From Takakia lepidozioides (Eukaryota; Streptophyta; Takakiopsida; Takakiales; Takakiaceae), in contig CM060731.1 in assembly GCA_030704615.1 (NCBI GenBank), positions 16,120,001 to 16,184,000 of the forward strand: a stretch of DNA of 64,000 nt. Reading direction: 5' to 3'. The translations under genes were made by a program, and so were the position numbers. The notes below the pieces were generated by a model, which was not told the origin of the DNA, did not search any database, and was given only the letters and a program-made list of their open reading frames with translations. Below are positions 62,701-64,000 of this stretch, piece by piece (position 1 is the stretch's first letter; each line of letters opens with the position of its first letter).

Positions 62701-64000
62701 GCTTTGTGAAATTTTGGTTTGTTTTGTGCAGATTAGTGTCTGTAGGGGATTTTGAGGCTGCTGTCACATTGTTGCTGGCAACCCCAGCTGACAACCCCCT
62801 CTTCTACAAGGATGCTCTGCGTGCTGTCTCCCTTGCCTCTGCTGTGTCACCTTCTCTGCATGAATTGGCAATCAAGGTACCTTTCTCTTACATCACCTCA
62901 TTGATTTTTTTTTCCAAGCTTAGAGGGAAATTTTGTTTTCTTCTCCTCTTCACGGGCTGGCTTCTTCTTGGCAGGTGTTCACCAAGCAAAGAGTGAATCA
63001 ACCAGAAAGCCCAAAAAACATTTATACTTGACTGCTTCATTCTCTCAACACAACATCCTTCTCTAACTCCAGTCTTAGGGTTTTGATATGGTTTTTACTT
63101 ATCCCATATCTCTGGCCAGAAACTGTAATGTCATCACAAAACACAAGTTACGTTCTCATTCACTGCAACTATGAGATCAGTGTCCATGTGCTTGTGAAGT
63201 ATTGTGGATGGTAGGGCTGTTTTCCTTACCCAAGGTTTATTGGCATGGTGGCTGTAGGTTGTTGCGGCCAACATGGTGACAACAGATGATTCGTTGTCAG
63301 GAACACATCTACTTTGTGCTGTGGGGCGGTATCAAGAAGCGTGCTCCCAGGTTTGCATCTGTTACTTTTCCTACTCACAGTTGGGCATTCGTCTTATTTC
63401 CTGTTTTAGGAGGGTATAGGAGCCTCTATCCAGGAGTCCTGCTGGGCACCACAGTGGCATATCTTCTGTGGAAGCCTTGGAAACAAGCCCCTAAAGACAG
63501 GCCACAACAGAAGGGTCTGGGAGGTTATCGATGTGGAGTTGCTTGCAGGTATCAAAGTGTAATCTTCCAAGTTAGTGACAGCCAGGTTGTGTGAGAGTGC
63601 TTATGTACTGCCTTGCTGCAGTTGCAAGATGCAGGGCGCTGGGTGGACGCCGCTACCTTGGCTGCAGCACATCTGCACGGGGCTGATCATGCCAGGTCAC
63701 TGCTGTAAACCTATTCTTGCCAGTGACATAGTTGTCTCTTGGCCCTTGGCAGAGTGTTAGGGTATAGTTTGTACAAGCTGCTCCCCTCCGCAGGGAAGGT
63801 GGGCATGCATCTCAAATACTTGCAGTGGCTCACAAGTCTTCTTTTCACATGTGTTGTGTTTTTAGGCAACCCGAGTTGTTTAGCTTACTTCAGCTGTCCT
63901 CCTTGTGCCGAAAAATAGAAGAGTGGAGTTCCAGTAAGAATCACGGTGGTTAGTTTCATGTATTGGAGTGCAGGGTGTTGGAGAGGTGGGCTGACCACGT
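50748..64000 (+). CDS. WDR11: WDR11 homologue (WD40 beta-propeller protein), 3' end outside window
   Basis: Nineteen exons align with the plant WDR11 family. Exons 1-10: 50748-51724, 51928-52399, 52984-53071, 53431-53621, 54116-54252, 54968-55034, 55379-55568, 55953-56043, 56306-56381 and 56627-56809. Exons 11-19: 57330 to about 57510, about 57607-57704, 58059-58278, 61389-61732, 61964-62085, 62732-62876, 63258-63350, 63622-63695 and 63974 onward. Phases agree throughout except the 11/12 junction, which needs a weak donor. Recognisable blocks are HLRLAVGDRQGRIAIWDV, MDALMPSMGSPVPAPTVLAV, ISDDGRVWNW, KPERAPMRALRTSPSGRYLL, GDRMGSIRWWDV, LELDWYPLRP, ATRSAFAAAHFGEYSEAMFW, ERITWHEKL and VGRYQEACSQ. 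ATG 50748 follows an in-frame TAG. In animals WDR11 works with FAM91A1 in endosome-to-Golgi vesicle capture; the plant role is inferred. Introns 1-12 and 14-18 are mostly 0.2-0.8 kb. Intron 13 is 3.1 kb and filled with LINE sequence. Confidence 0.93.
58630..60140 (+). mobile_element. 5'-truncated LINE with reverse transcriptase C-terminal half
   Basis: The frame 58630-59577 encodes QGVAQGCTLSPLLFNVFINQ, the FADD active-site motif (58782-58800), then WGLEANVSKC, YLGIEFSSNCNWDAHI, VIRPALEYGSAIW and VRGEFGIPSL. One TGA (59314-59316) interrupts what was probably RRDEF (a CGA to TGA change). After frameshifts near 59575 and 59740 comes a cysteine-histidine motif, CPLCGQSEDSIHFLIHC. The element ends at GGCCACAAGGCTACGGCAAA...CTTATGAGTACA (60095-60132), with no clear poly-A. 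The post-RT layout is unlike the zf-RVT of plant L1 elements. It lacks the N-terminal RT motifs and endonuclease, so it is immobile. It lies in WDR11 intron 13. Confidence 0.9.
60838..61115 (+). mobile_element. LINE tail copy in WDR11 intron 13
   Basis: It runs from CTAAACCTAAAGCCCTGGCC through CACACAGCAGATTGAGGTTTGTGTG, TTTCTAGAGGAAATCTGG and ACCTGGGCGCTGGGTC to GGCCACAGGATACGGCAAAC and TTGAGTACATTC. It matches about 59880-60135 of the adjacent LINE. Near the end the GCCACRAGGCTACRGCAAAC unit is repeated. Confidence 0.85.
61130..61250 (+). mobile_element. Short LINE tail copy in WDR11 intron 13
   Basis: Only the final 120 bp are present: ACTACCAGCATCAGCCCCTG, ACAAAGGTAGTTTCTGTCCC, TCAAACTGGGCACGGGGTCA, then GGCCACAAGGCTACGGCAAA and CATCTTATGAGTACA. 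It is closer to the LINE at 60010-60132 than the preceding copy is, and it sits immediately after that copy, 140 bp before exon 14. Confidence 0.85.

Overview
The window looks like nuclear DNA of a land plant. The genes have GT-AG introns of roughly 0.1-3 kb. They include an S6-kinase with the plant-style TOR-signalling motif, a plastid-type glucose transporter, a GATL-type GT8 glycosyltransferase and a plant-like WDR11. There are also decayed PPR proteins with DYW-type tails, and abundant retroelements. Many DYW-class PPR relics together with loose, repeat-filled intergenic DNA suggest a seed-free vascular plant (fern or lycophyte). That is an inference; no marker here proves the lineage.

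Layout: (1) 0-22 kb is gene-poor and repeat-rich. It holds a cyclophilin-like first exon leaving the window on the minus strand, a dead PPR-DYW gene (2.7-4.25 kb), a tRNA-like relic, SINE copies, rearranged LTR-retroelement pieces, LINE tails, minisatellites and a well-delimited non-autonomous hAT-like element (9300-10455) with a SINE inside it. (2) 22.4-29.8 kb is a plastidic glucose transporter gene. I could chain twelve exons with consistent phase; the transit-peptide end is less certain. (3) 30-39 kb has a SINE, a two-exon minus-strand gene resembling a complex I assembly factor (tentative), a three-exon gene of unknown function (35288-37239) and a second dead PPR gene with a SINE-like insertion. 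(4) 39.6-44.3 kb is a six-exon S6K gene, with a 16S-rRNA-like fragment in its leader region and a MITE-like element in intron 2. (5) 47.4-48.6 kb is a single-exon GATL glycosyltransferase. (6) 50.7 kb to the window end is a WDR11 homologue of at least 19 exons. Its 3.1-kb intron 13 contains a truncated LINE reverse transcriptase and two further copies of the same LINE tail.

The intact genes do not form a pathway. They are ordinary housekeeping or signalling genes separated by mobile DNA: sugar export from plastids, TOR-S6K growth control, cell-wall or glycan synthesis, and endomembrane trafficking. The most informative novelty is in the mobile elements (two SINE families, a LINE whose 3' tail recurs in at least six places, and a hAT derivative) and in the three-exon gene of unknown function. 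I saw no CRISPR array, operon or prokaryotic system. Exon coordinates were read by eye from splice signals, phase and remembered family conservation. The exon 11/12 junction of WDR11 and the 5' end of the glucose transporter are the weakest points.
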